DNA of 64,000 nucleotides from Acetobacter sp. CAG:977 (GTDB lineage Bacteria; Pseudomonadota; Alphaproteobacteria; CAAGCB01; CAG-977), in assembly GCA_000434295.1 (NCBI GenBank), contig HF994935.1:562071-626070 (forward strand), in the 5' to 3' direction. The translations under genes were made by a program, and so were the position numbers. This document shows positions 15,672 through 24,079 of the stretch, piece by piece (positions within the stretch are counted from its first letter, which is position 1; every line of letters starts with the position of its first letter). The notes below the pieces were generated by a model. It had not been told where the DNA came from. It did no database searches and worked only from the letters and a program-made list of their open reading frames with translations.

Positions 15672-17786
15672 ATGGGTCAGGAACGAAAAATAAAGCCGAA
15701 AAAAACGCCCGTCGTTTCGGGCAGCGACGTCAAAAATCTCAGCAAGCGCGGGTGGGTTTTGCGCGAACGCAAAAATCATCCGATGGATTATTCGTCCAGT
15801 TCTCCGATTACGATAGAAGCCGTTTCACCCGAGATCGATGCGGGACGCTACGCCGTCAAGCGCGAAGTCGGCGATACGATGGACGTCTATGCCAATATTT
15901 TTAAAGACGGCCATGACTTGCTCAAAGCAGTCGTTATGTGCCGCAGGGCTGATTCTCAGGACTGGTGGGAAGTTCCCATGGTCGAACTGAATCCCGGCTT
16001 GTCGCGTTGGGGCGGAACGCTTTATTTTAACGAAAACACCCGTTATATCTACACGATAGAGGCTTGGGTTGACGAATACGGGACATGGCTGGACGGGACG
16101 ACAAAAAAACGTAATGCCGGACAAAACGTTGTTTTGGAATTGGTCGAAGGGGCAAATATCGTCCGCAAGGCTTTGGAACGTTTAGAAAGTATGACTGATG
16201 TGCGCGATCCCGCGGCACAAAAGACGGATGCCGAATTGCTCAGAGACGTGTTGACCCGCTTTGATGCTTCCGAAGACGAATACGAATGTGCGAACCTTTT
16301 GATGTCCGAAGCCGTCGTGGCGGCGATGGACCGTTGGCCGGACAGGGAAAAGTCGTGCCGTTACGATCGCGAACTGGAAGTTTGGGTTGATCGCGAACGG
16401 GCTCGTTTCGGGGCTTGGTACGAGATGGACGCCCGTTCTCAGGGCAGTGTTCCCGGCGTTCACGGCACGTTCAAAGACTGTGAAGCGCGTCTTCCCGAAA
16501 TTAAAGAAATGGGCTTTGACGTCGTTTATCTGATGCCGATTCATCCTATCGGCTATACTCACAGAAAAGGCAAAAACAACTCGTTGGTTGCCGAACCCGG
16601 AGATGTCGGCAGCCCGTACGCCGTCGGCAGTAGCGAGGGCGGACACCGTTCCGTGCATCCTCAGTTGGGCACGATGGACGATTTCCGTTCTTTTGTACGC
16701 CGTGCACGCGAATTGGAAATGGAAGTCGCTTTGGATTTTGCCATTCAATGTTCTCCCGACCATCCGTGGATCAAGGAACATCCGGAATGGTTTGATTTCC
16801 GTCCCGACGGCACGATTAAATACGCGGAAAACCCGCCGAAGAAATATCAGGACATCGTGAACGTCGATTTTTATTGTGCGCAATCAGAATCGTTGTGGAA
16901 AGAACTGCGCGATACGTTTTTGTTTTGGGCAGACGAAGGAATACGCATTTTCCGCGTAGACAACCCGCATACGAAATCCGTTCCGTTTTGGGAATGGGTT
17001 ATCCGCGAAGTCCAAACAAAATATCCCGACACGATCTTTTTGGCAGAGGCGTTTACAAAACCGCCGATGATGAAGATGTTGGCAAAAGTCGGTTTTTCAC
17101 AGTCGTACACTTACTTTACCTGGCGCGAAAGCCGTGCGGATTTGGAAGCATACATGACCGAACTGACTCAGTCGGACATGAAAGAATACATGCGTCCGAA
17201 TTTGTTTCCGACGACGCCGGATATTATGCCGTTTTATTTGCACGATGCTTCCAGAGCGTCGTTTATCATCCGTTTTATTTTAGCTGCGACGCTTTCTCCG
17301 TCGTACGGGATGCTGAACGGTTACGAATTGTGCGAGAACGAAGGATTGTGGGGCAAAGAGGAATTTGATCATTCCGAAAAATACGAAATCAAAGTCCGCG
17401 ATTGGAACAAAGAAGGCAACATCAAAGACCTGATTGCCAAGATTAACTGGATCCGCGGCGAGAATCGGGCTTTGCAACTATACGAAAACCTTCGTTTTTA
17501 CGGTTCCGAAAATCCGAACATCATGTTTTACGGCAAGATGACGGACGATCGTTCAAACATGATCTTTACGGCGATCAGTCTTGACCCGCATCAGGGGCAA
17601 TCCGGCAGGATTTGGTTCCCGTCCGAAGATATGGGAGTGCCTCCCGGCGGTCGTTTTTGGGTTGAAGAGCTGTTAAGCGGTCGCCAATATGAAGTTCGCG
17701 GTTCGGAAATGTGGGTCAATCTGTATCCTGCGGGCAACCAAGCCGAGATATATCGCATTACGCCGATTGACCGCTTCGGGTATTAA
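15672..17786 (+). CDS. glgE: Alpha-1,4-glucan:maltose-1-phosphate maltosyltransferase
   Basis: Adds maltosyl units from maltose-1-phosphate to growing alpha-1,4-glucan; GH13 family. The N-terminal domain has the GlgE pattern ITIEAVSPEIDAGRYAVKR, then GDTMDVYANIFKDGHD and TIEAWVDEYGTW. The barrel holds GIRIFRVDNPHTKS with nucleophile Asp430, and IFLAEAFTKPP with acid Glu459. Its 704 residues are close to the family's usual 650-700; the first 45 residues are a basic extension. It is the first gene of glgE-mak-glgB-glgX-malQ. A hairpin element lies between it and the maltokinase gene. Confidence 0.94.
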   Translation: MGQERKIKPKKTPVVSGSDVKNLSKRGWVLRERKNHPMDYSSSSPITIEAVSPEIDAGRYAVKREVGDTMDVYANIFKDGHDLLKAVVMCRRADSQDWWEVPMVELNPGLSRWGGTLYFNENTRYIYTIEAWVDEYGTWLDGTTKKRNAGQNVVLELVEGANIVRKALERLESMTDVRDPAAQKTDAELLRDVLTRFDASEDEYECANLLMSEAVVAAMDRWPDREKSCRYDRELEVWVDRERARFGAWYEMDARSQGSVPGVHGTFKDCEARLPEIKEMGFDVVYLMPIHPIGYTHRKGKNNSLVAEPGDVGSPYAVGSSEGGHRSVHPQLGTMDDFRSFVRRARELEMEVALDFAIQCSPDHPWIKEHPEWFDFRPDGTIKYAENPPKKYQDIVNVDFYCAQSESLWKELRDTFLFWADEGIRIFRVDNPHTKSVPFWEWVIREVQTKYPDTIFLAEAFTKPPMMKMLAKVGFSQSYTYFTWRESRADLEAYMTELTQSDMKEYMRPNLFPTTPDIMPFYLHDASRASFIIRFILAATLSPSYGMLNGYELCENEGLWGKEEFDHSEKYEIKVRDWNKEGNIKDLIAKINWIRGENRALQLYENLRFYGSENPNIMFYGKMTDDRSNMIFTAISLDPHQGQSGRIWFPSEDMGVPPGGRFWVEELLSGRQYEVRGSEMWVNLYPAGNQAEIYRITPIDRFGY

Positions 17787-17790
17787 GAAG

Positions 17791-17858
17791 GTACGGCGCA
17801 CTAAAAAGTGATGAAACACACAAAAAACAGTTTCTTATTTTTAACGGGTGCGCCATAC
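17791..17858 (+). other. Imperfect inverted repeat between glgE and maltokinase gene
   Basis: Arms pair in blocks: GTA with TAC, GGCGCAC (17795-17801) with GTGCGCC (17848-17854), TAAAAA with TTTTTA, and GAAAC with GTTTC around an A-rich 12-base loop. That is about 21 base pairs with small internal loops. No T-run follows, so it is not a standard terminator. It may set the ratio of GlgE to downstream enzymes by pausing or mRNA processing, or be a short palindromic repeat. Confidence 0.6.
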
Positions 17859-17899
17859 TATGAAATCTTTAGTTCCGACGAACGTTTGAGGGAAAGCTG

Positions 17900-19492
17900 A
17901 TGGTATCAGGTTTGAAAGCGGGAGAGATTATCCTTGTAGATTCGGACAAACTCTCCAAGTTGTTTGAAAGCGAGCTTTTTAAGGAAGCCTTATGCTCGCA
18001 TATGCCCCATTTTTTACCGTCGAAAAGATGGTACGGAGCAAAAGATGATGTTATCAATTCCGTAATGATTGAAAACGTATTTTCGCTGAATGATGAGGAA
18101 GATACGTTCTTTTTGATTGTGCGCGTGTCGTTGCAGGAAGCGGAGAAACAGTTTTATTCTATTCCCGTTCGTTTGGCGTGGGAGGACGGCGCAAAGAAGA
18201 TTTTTGAAGCCCAGCCTCAGTCGGTGATTGCGACGGTATGTTACGGGACAAAGCTCGGCATTGTTTATGATGCGGTCGGATCGAAAGATTTTGCGACGGC
18301 GATTTTGTCTTTGATGTGCAAAGATTCCGAAACGGATGTCGGTGACGGAGCTTTTTTGGCGGCTTCGGCGACAAAGGCGGGTAAAGAACTGATTAAATCG
18401 GTAGAGGGCGCGTCTCAAAAGCTGTTGGGCGTTGAACAAAGCAACAGCTCGATTGTCGTTGGCAAAAAGATAATATTAAAGATGTATCGTCGCGTTGCCG
18501 TGGGCAATCATCCCGAAATTGCGACGACGAGCTTTTTAACCGAAGAAGCCGGATTTAAAAACACGCCGGCGTACTTGGGCGACATTGAATTGAAGTTGAA
18601 GGCCGGTCGTCCGATGGCATTGGGCATTTTGCAGGCGTTCGTACCGAATCAGGGCGACGGTTGGAACTATACGATGGATTACCTGAAGAAGTTTTTTGCC
18701 GATGCTTTGGATAAAAAGGCGGGGGGAGACTATCACGCTGATTATTTAAAGATGGTGGAAACTTTGGGCAAGCGCACGGCGGAAATGCATAAGGCTTTTG
18801 CCAAAGGTAAGGACGCCGTTTTTGCGCCCGTTCCCGTGGAAGCGGGAGATTTGGAATCCTGGACGGAACAGGTTTTGGCTCAGGCGGAAAAAACGTACGG
18901 CGTTATGAAGAACGGCTTGGGCAACCTGAGCGGCGAAATAAAGGAAAATACGGAAAACCTTTTAGCTCATTGGTCCGTTTTAACCGACAGGATTAAAGCG
19001 CTTGTTCCCGAAAACGTCAAAGCGATGAAGACGCGTTTTCACGGCGACTATCATTTGGGACAGGTTGTTGTCGCGGACAAAGACTTTTATATTCTGGATT
19101 TTGAAGGGGAGCCGTTGCGCCCTCTGATGGAACGGCAAATCAAACACACGGTGTTGAAAGACGTGGCGGGCATGGTTCGTTCGTTTGATTATGCGGCGTT
19201 CGGAGCCGTATTGATGTTTGTCGTTCCGGAACACCGGGCGATTATCACGCCGCTGGTTTCGGATTGGCAGGAACGTGCGACATCGGCATTTTTGAAGGGG
19301 TATTTCGACAATATGCAAGGATGTCCGTCTTTGCCGGATAATAAACAGACGACACAGGATATCCTGGACTTGTTTGTTTTGGAAAAAGCGCTGTACGAAG
19401 TTATATATGAAGTGGCAAACCGTCCCGATTGGGTGGCTATTCCTTTAAACGGTATGCTGAGATTGATAGACCTTAACGGAGAACGCAAGTAA
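17900..19492 (+). CDS. mak: Maltokinase
   Basis: Phosphorylates maltose with ATP to maltose-1-phosphate, the donor for GlgE. The N-terminal cap has FLPSKRWYGAK, as in maltokinases. The kinase part shows LGVEQSNSSIVVGKKIILKMYRR, then HGDYHLGQVV with His381 and Asp383, and LDFEGEPLRPLMER, the metal and ATP site of the aminoglycoside phosphotransferase-like fold. It is not fused to trehalose synthase, unlike many homologues. Its 530 residues are longer than the usual 450 or so. GAGGGA precedes the ATG. The stop overlaps the glgB start by one base, so the genes are coupled. Confidence 0.9.
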   Translation: MVSGLKAGEIILVDSDKLSKLFESELFKEALCSHMPHFLPSKRWYGAKDDVINSVMIENVFSLNDEEDTFFLIVRVSLQEAEKQFYSIPVRLAWEDGAKKIFEAQPQSVIATVCYGTKLGIVYDAVGSKDFATAILSLMCKDSETDVGDGAFLAASATKAGKELIKSVEGASQKLLGVEQSNSSIVVGKKIILKMYRRVAVGNHPEIATTSFLTEEAGFKNTPAYLGDIELKLKAGRPMALGILQAFVPNQGDGWNYTMDYLKKFFADALDKKAGGDYHADYLKMVETLGKRTAEMHKAFAKGKDAVFAPVPVEAGDLESWTEQVLAQAEKTYGVMKNGLGNLSGEIKENTENLLAHWSVLTDRIKALVPENVKAMKTRFHGDYHLGQVVVADKDFYILDFEGEPLRPLMERQIKHTVLKDVAGMVRSFDYAAFGAVLMFVVPEHRAIITPLVSDWQERATSAFLKGYFDNMQGCPSLPDNKQTTQDILDLFVLEKALYEVIYEVANRPDWVAIPLNGMLRLIDLNGERK

Positions 19493-21702
19493 TGAAAAAC
19501 TATTTGGATCAAGGAATTGTCGAGGCTCTGGTATCTTCGGGTTACGGAGACCCGTTCTCCATATTGGGGATGCATCGCGGAGACGTTGACGGTGCGCTGT
19601 TAATCAGGACGTTTCAGCCTCAGGCTCAAAACGTCTACATATTGGAATACGACACAGGCAAAGTTATTGCTCAGATGGAAAAAATCCACAGTGCGGGACT
19701 GTTTCAATACGAGTTTGGCGAAGACGTCAAAGACTTTTTTAAATACCGTTTGCGCATAGATTTGTGGAACGGCGGTTCGTATGATACGGAAGACGCCTAC
19801 CGTTTCGGTCCCGTTTTGGGGGATATGGATATTTATTTCTTGTCCGAAGGGACGCATCTTGACGAATATCACCGTTTGGGGGCGCATCCGATTGTTTTGG
19901 ACGGCGTTTCCGGTGTCAGTTTTGCGGTATGGGCGCCGAATGCGCGCCGCGTCAGCGTTGTCGGCACGTTTAACGAATGGGACGGTCGCCGCCATTTGAT
20001 GCGTCCGCGCGGGTCTTCCGGCGTTTGGGAGTTGTTTATTCCGCATATTGCCGCAGGCGTTATGTATAAATACGAATTAATGGGACCCGAAGGAAATCTG
20101 TTGCCCTTGAAAGCCGATCCGTTTGCATTTTATGCGGAAAAACGCCCGTCAACGGCTTCGGTCGTGTACGATCTTGATAAGTATGAATGGAAAACAAAGG
20201 GCTGGGAAAAGAAACGCGGCGCCGTTAACGATATGGGGGCTCCGATTTCGATTTATGAAGTCCATTTAGGGTCTTGGCGCCGCAATCCCGACGAAGGGAT
20301 GCGTTATTTGACGTATAAGGAAATGGCAAAAGAGCTTGTCGATTACGTCAAAGACATGGGCTTTACGCACGTTGAATTTTTGCCGGTCAGCGAACATCCG
20401 TTTGACGGGTCTTGGGGGTATCAGACGACGGGGCTTTATGCGCCGACCAGCCGTTTCGGCACGCCCGATGAATTCCGTGAATTGGTAGACGCTTTGCACG
20501 GTGCGGGCATCGGCGTTTTGATTGACTGGGTTCCCGGACATTTCCCCAAGGATTCTTTCGGATTAGCCAATTTTGACGGTACGGCGCTGTATGAACATGC
20601 CGATCCGCGCCGCGGCGAACATAAAGATTGGGGAACGAAGATTTACAATTACGGACGCCGCGAAGTCAATAACTTCTTGGTTTCCAATGCGTTGTTCTGG
20701 AACAAGGAATATCAAATCGACGGATTGCGCGTTGATGCGGTTGCTTCGATGCTGTATTTGGATTACAGCCGCAAGCCGGGAGAGTGGATACCCAATGAAT
20801 TCGGCGGACACGAAGATTTGGAAGCCGTTGCCTTCCTGCGCCGCGTAAACGAGCTTGTCTATGAAAACGCGCCCGGTGCGGCGACGTTTGCCGAAGAATC
20901 GACGGCATGGCCGATGGTTTCCCGTCCGACATACATGGGCGGCTTGGGCTTCGGTTATAAGTGGAACATGGGCTGGATGCACGATACGTTGGAATATATG
21001 AGCAAAGATCCGATCTATCGCCGCTACCACCACAACAAAATGACGTTCGGCATGATTTATGCCTTTAACGAAAACTTTGTTTTGCCGTTGTCTCACGACG
21101 AAGTCGTTCACGGCAAAGGGTCTTTGTTGAACAAGATGTCGGGCGACCGTTGGCAGAAATTTGCAAACCTTCGCGCGTACTACGGCTTTATGTACGGACA
21201 TCCCGGCAAGAAACTGTTGTTTATGGGCAACGAATTTGCCCAAGACCGCGAATGGGATTGCGACAGCTCTTTGGGGTGGCATTTGTTGAACGATCCGATG
21301 CACAGAGGCGTTCAAAATGCGGTGCGCGATCTGAACAAAGTTTATCGGGAAACGCCTGCGCTGTATCAGCACGATTTTGATTCGTCGGGTTTTGAATGGA
21401 TTGACGCGGATAATGCGGACGAAAGCGTGTTCAGCTTTATTCGCCGCGGCGACAATCCGAACGATTTCGCCGTTGTGATCAGCAACTTTACGCCGGTTCC
21501 GCGCGAAAACTTCCGCGTCGGCGTACCGCACGGGGGCAAGTATGTTGAAATATTCAACTCGGATGCGGAAATTTACGGCGGCAGCGGCATGGGCAATCCG
21601 AACGGAGTGGAAGCTTCGGAAGAAGGGTGGAACTTCCGTCCGAATTCGATTTTTGTTACGTTGCCGCCTTTGGCGACAATTATATTGGTGCCGCAGGGCT
21701 AA
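19492..21702 (+). CDS. glgB: 1,4-alpha-glucan branching enzyme
   Basis: Cuts alpha-1,4 chains and rejoins them as alpha-1,6 branches. GH13 family with two N-terminal beta domains (GDPFSILGMHR at 19-29, and SFAVWAPNARRVSVVGTFNEW). The catalytic barrel has GLRVDAVASML with nucleophile Asp415 and TFAEESTAWP with acid Glu468, plus LPLSHDEVVHGKGS. Its 736 residues are the normal length for the type with the extra N1 domain. It starts inside the stop codon of the maltokinase gene. Confidence 0.96.
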   Translation: MKNYLDQGIVEALVSSGYGDPFSILGMHRGDVDGALLIRTFQPQAQNVYILEYDTGKVIAQMEKIHSAGLFQYEFGEDVKDFFKYRLRIDLWNGGSYDTEDAYRFGPVLGDMDIYFLSEGTHLDEYHRLGAHPIVLDGVSGVSFAVWAPNARRVSVVGTFNEWDGRRHLMRPRGSSGVWELFIPHIAAGVMYKYELMGPEGNLLPLKADPFAFYAEKRPSTASVVYDLDKYEWKTKGWEKKRGAVNDMGAPISIYEVHLGSWRRNPDEGMRYLTYKEMAKELVDYVKDMGFTHVEFLPVSEHPFDGSWGYQTTGLYAPTSRFGTPDEFRELVDALHGAGIGVLIDWVPGHFPKDSFGLANFDGTALYEHADPRRGEHKDWGTKIYNYGRREVNNFLVSNALFWNKEYQIDGLRVDAVASMLYLDYSRKPGEWIPNEFGGHEDLEAVAFLRRVNELVYENAPGAATFAEESTAWPMVSRPTYMGGLGFGYKWNMGWMHDTLEYMSKDPIYRRYHHNKMTFGMIYAFNENFVLPLSHDEVVHGKGSLLNKMSGDRWQKFANLRAYYGFMYGHPGKKLLFMGNEFAQDREWDCDSSLGWHLLNDPMHRGVQNAVRDLNKVYRETPALYQHDFDSSGFEWIDADNADESVFSFIRRGDNPNDFAVVISNFTPVPRENFRVGVPHGGKYVEIFNSDAEIYGGSGMGNPNGVEASEEGWNFRPNSIFVTLPPLATIILVPQG

Positions 21703-21726
21703 AGCTGAATTCGGAGTTTTGCCCTG

Positions 21727-24063
21727 ATGAATACCGGTATGCGCGTTTTCCCCGGCAAGCCTTATCCTTTGGGGGCGACATGGGACGGACGCGGCGTTAA
21801 TTTTGCGTTGTTTTCGGCAAATGCCGAAAAAGTTTTGTTGTGCTTGTTTGATCCGACGGGGACGCGCGAAGTCCAAAGGATAGCGCTTCCCGAACGGACG
21901 GACGAAGTTTGGCACGTTTATTTGCCGAACGTAGAGCCCGGTCAATTGTACGGCTATCGCGTTTTCGGACCGTATGATCCAGAACGCGGCCACCGTTTTA
22001 ATCATAACAAGCTGTTGTTGGATCCGTACGCCAAAGCCATCACGGATAATCTGAGCTTTCAAGAAACGATGCTGGGGTTTCGTTTCGGCAGCCCTAAGGC
22101 GGATATGTCTTTTGACCGCAGAGACAGTGCTCCGTTTGTTCCGAAGTGTATCGTTGTGGACGATTCTTTTTATTGGAACGGAGATAAAATCCCGCAAACG
22201 CCTTGGAACGAAACAGTCATTTATGAGACGCACTTAAAAGGTTTTACGTTTAAAAATCCCGAAATCGAAGAGCATATCCGCGGAACGTTTGCCGGTATGG
22301 CGGCTCCTGAGGCGGTCAATTACTTAAAAGGTCTGGGGATTACGTCCGTTGAACTGTTGCCGATACAGGCTTTTTTTTCGGGCAAGCATTTAAAAGACGG
22401 AGGTTTGTCGAATTACTGGGGCTATGATCCGCTTTGTTATTTTGCGCCTCAGCCGTCATACATGGCGGGACGAAATATTTCCGAAGTCAAAGATATGGTT
22501 CGCGTATTCCATGATGCCGGTATCGAAGTCCTGATGGACGTCGTTTATAACCATACGGGCGAAGGCAATCAAATGGGACCGACTTTGTGTTTCCGCGGCA
22601 TTGACAATGCGGTTTATTATCGTCTGCAGTCGTCAAATCCGAGATATTATGATGACACGACGGGATGCGGTGCTTCGTTTAACGTTGAACATCCCCGAGT
22701 TACTCAGCTGGTTATGGATTCGCTGCGCTACTGGGTCGAAAATATGCATATAGACGGTTTCCGTTTCGATTTGGCTCCGACTTTGGCCAGAACGGCAAAG
22801 GGCTTTACGCAAAATGCGGGCTTTTTGACGGCTGTTCAGCAGGATCCCGTCTTGCAACGTGTCAAAATGATTGCAGAGCCTTGGGATATCGGTCTTGGCG
22901 GATATCAGTTGGGGGCTTTTCCGCCGGGGTGGGCGGAATGGAACGACCGTTTCCGCGATACCGTCCGTTTGTTTTGGAAAGGCGATAAGGGACAGATCGG
23001 TAATATGGCTTCCCGACTGACGGGATCCAGCGAAACTTTTAACTATCGCGGTCGCCGCCCGTGGACCAGTATCAATTTTGTTACGGCTCATGACGGATTT
23101 ACGTTGCGCGACGTCGTCAGTTATAACGAAAAACACAACATGGCGAACGGAGAAAATAACCGCGACGGTACCGATAATAACCGCAGCTGGAACAGCGGAG
23201 TGGAAGGAGAAACTTCGGATCCCGCCGTTTTAAGTTTGCGCCGGCGCCGAATGCGGGGCATGATGGCGACGCTTTTATTGTCTTTGGGGACACCGATGAT
23301 GGTGGCCGGCGACGAATTTTGCCGCACGCAAAAGGGCAATAACAACGCTTACTGTCAGGACAGTCCGATCAGCTGGCTGAATTGGGGCGATATCACGGAA
23401 CAGGATGCGGCATTTCGGGATTTTGTAAAGTTTTTGCTGAAGCTGCGTTCGGAACATTGGGTGTTTCGCCGCAAGAGGTATTATTCGGGCAAAAAATCGT
23501 CCGAAACGGAAATCAAAGACATTACTTGGATGACGCCCGAAGGCTTGGAAATGTCGTCTTCGGATTGGGATAAACCGTATGCGCAAAGTTTGTCGGCTTT
23601 GTTGTCGGGTGCGCTGAATGCCAGCTTTTGCAATGATGAAGGCTTGTTTTCGTCGGACAATCACTTTTTTATGATTTTAAACGCCTATGACGAAGAAATC
23701 GAATGGACGTTGCCCGAACTGAAAAAGCAAATGCCGTGGCGGCTGATTTTGGATACGTCTCGGGATAATTCCATCGTGCAAGGCGAAAATTTCGAAGCAG
23801 GCAGCCTTTATAATGTTCCGGCATGGTCGTTTTTGCTGTTTGACACGCCCGTTTCCGAAGAGGAAAAAGCCGAATTGCATGCGAAACAGGGCGCGACGGG
23901 GATTTTGGGTAACTTTAACCAAAAAGCTTTGGCCGGACGTTTGGTCGCGACGCCGGAAGATCTGGACAGGCTTGACTTTTTAATGTACGGACCGATGGGA
24001 CCCGTCGCGACGCCGGACGATTTCGACGACGATACGGACGAAGGTTTCACCAAACTGATTTAA
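21727..24063 (+). CDS. glgX: Glycogen debranching enzyme (isoamylase type)
   Basis: Hydrolyses alpha-1,6 branches of glycogen. The N-terminal CBM48-like domain has GATWDGRGVNFALFSANA. The GH13 barrel holds IDGFRFDLAPTLAR with nucleophile Asp348 and MIAEPWDIG with acid Glu384, then FVTAHDGFTLRDVVSY. Its 778 residues exceed the 657 of the E. coli enzyme. The last 60 residues are an extra tail with VATPEDLD and VATPDDFD, a small internal repeat, followed by an acidic end. It starts 24 bases after glgB. Confidence 0.95.
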   Translation: MNTGMRVFPGKPYPLGATWDGRGVNFALFSANAEKVLLCLFDPTGTREVQRIALPERTDEVWHVYLPNVEPGQLYGYRVFGPYDPERGHRFNHNKLLLDPYAKAITDNLSFQETMLGFRFGSPKADMSFDRRDSAPFVPKCIVVDDSFYWNGDKIPQTPWNETVIYETHLKGFTFKNPEIEEHIRGTFAGMAAPEAVNYLKGLGITSVELLPIQAFFSGKHLKDGGLSNYWGYDPLCYFAPQPSYMAGRNISEVKDMVRVFHDAGIEVLMDVVYNHTGEGNQMGPTLCFRGIDNAVYYRLQSSNPRYYDDTTGCGASFNVEHPRVTQLVMDSLRYWVENMHIDGFRFDLAPTLARTAKGFTQNAGFLTAVQQDPVLQRVKMIAEPWDIGLGGYQLGAFPPGWAEWNDRFRDTVRLFWKGDKGQIGNMASRLTGSSETFNYRGRRPWTSINFVTAHDGFTLRDVVSYNEKHNMANGENNRDGTDNNRSWNSGVEGETSDPAVLSLRRRRMRGMMATLLLSLGTPMMVAGDEFCRTQKGNNNAYCQDSPISWLNWGDITEQDAAFRDFVKFLLKLRSEHWVFRRKRYYSGKKSSETEIKDITWMTPEGLEMSSSDWDKPYAQSLSALLSGALNASFCNDEGLFSSDNHFFMILNAYDEEIEWTLPELKKQMPWRLILDTSRDNSIVQGENFEAGSLYNVPAWSFLLFDTPVSEEEKAELHAKQGATGILGNFNQKALAGRLVATPEDLDRLDFLMYGPMGPVATPDDFDDDTDEGFTKLI

Positions 24064-24079
24064 TGCAAAGGGGAAAACA

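Noticed and set aside
17900..19492. TreS fused to maltokinase
   Set aside because: The protein has only the cap and kinase parts; no GH13 barrel motifs are present.
20563..22233. A 556-codon open frame on the minus strand opposite glgB and glgX
   Set aside because: The codon bias of the real genes leaves the antisense frame free of stops. The product is Arg/His/Ile-rich with no motifs.
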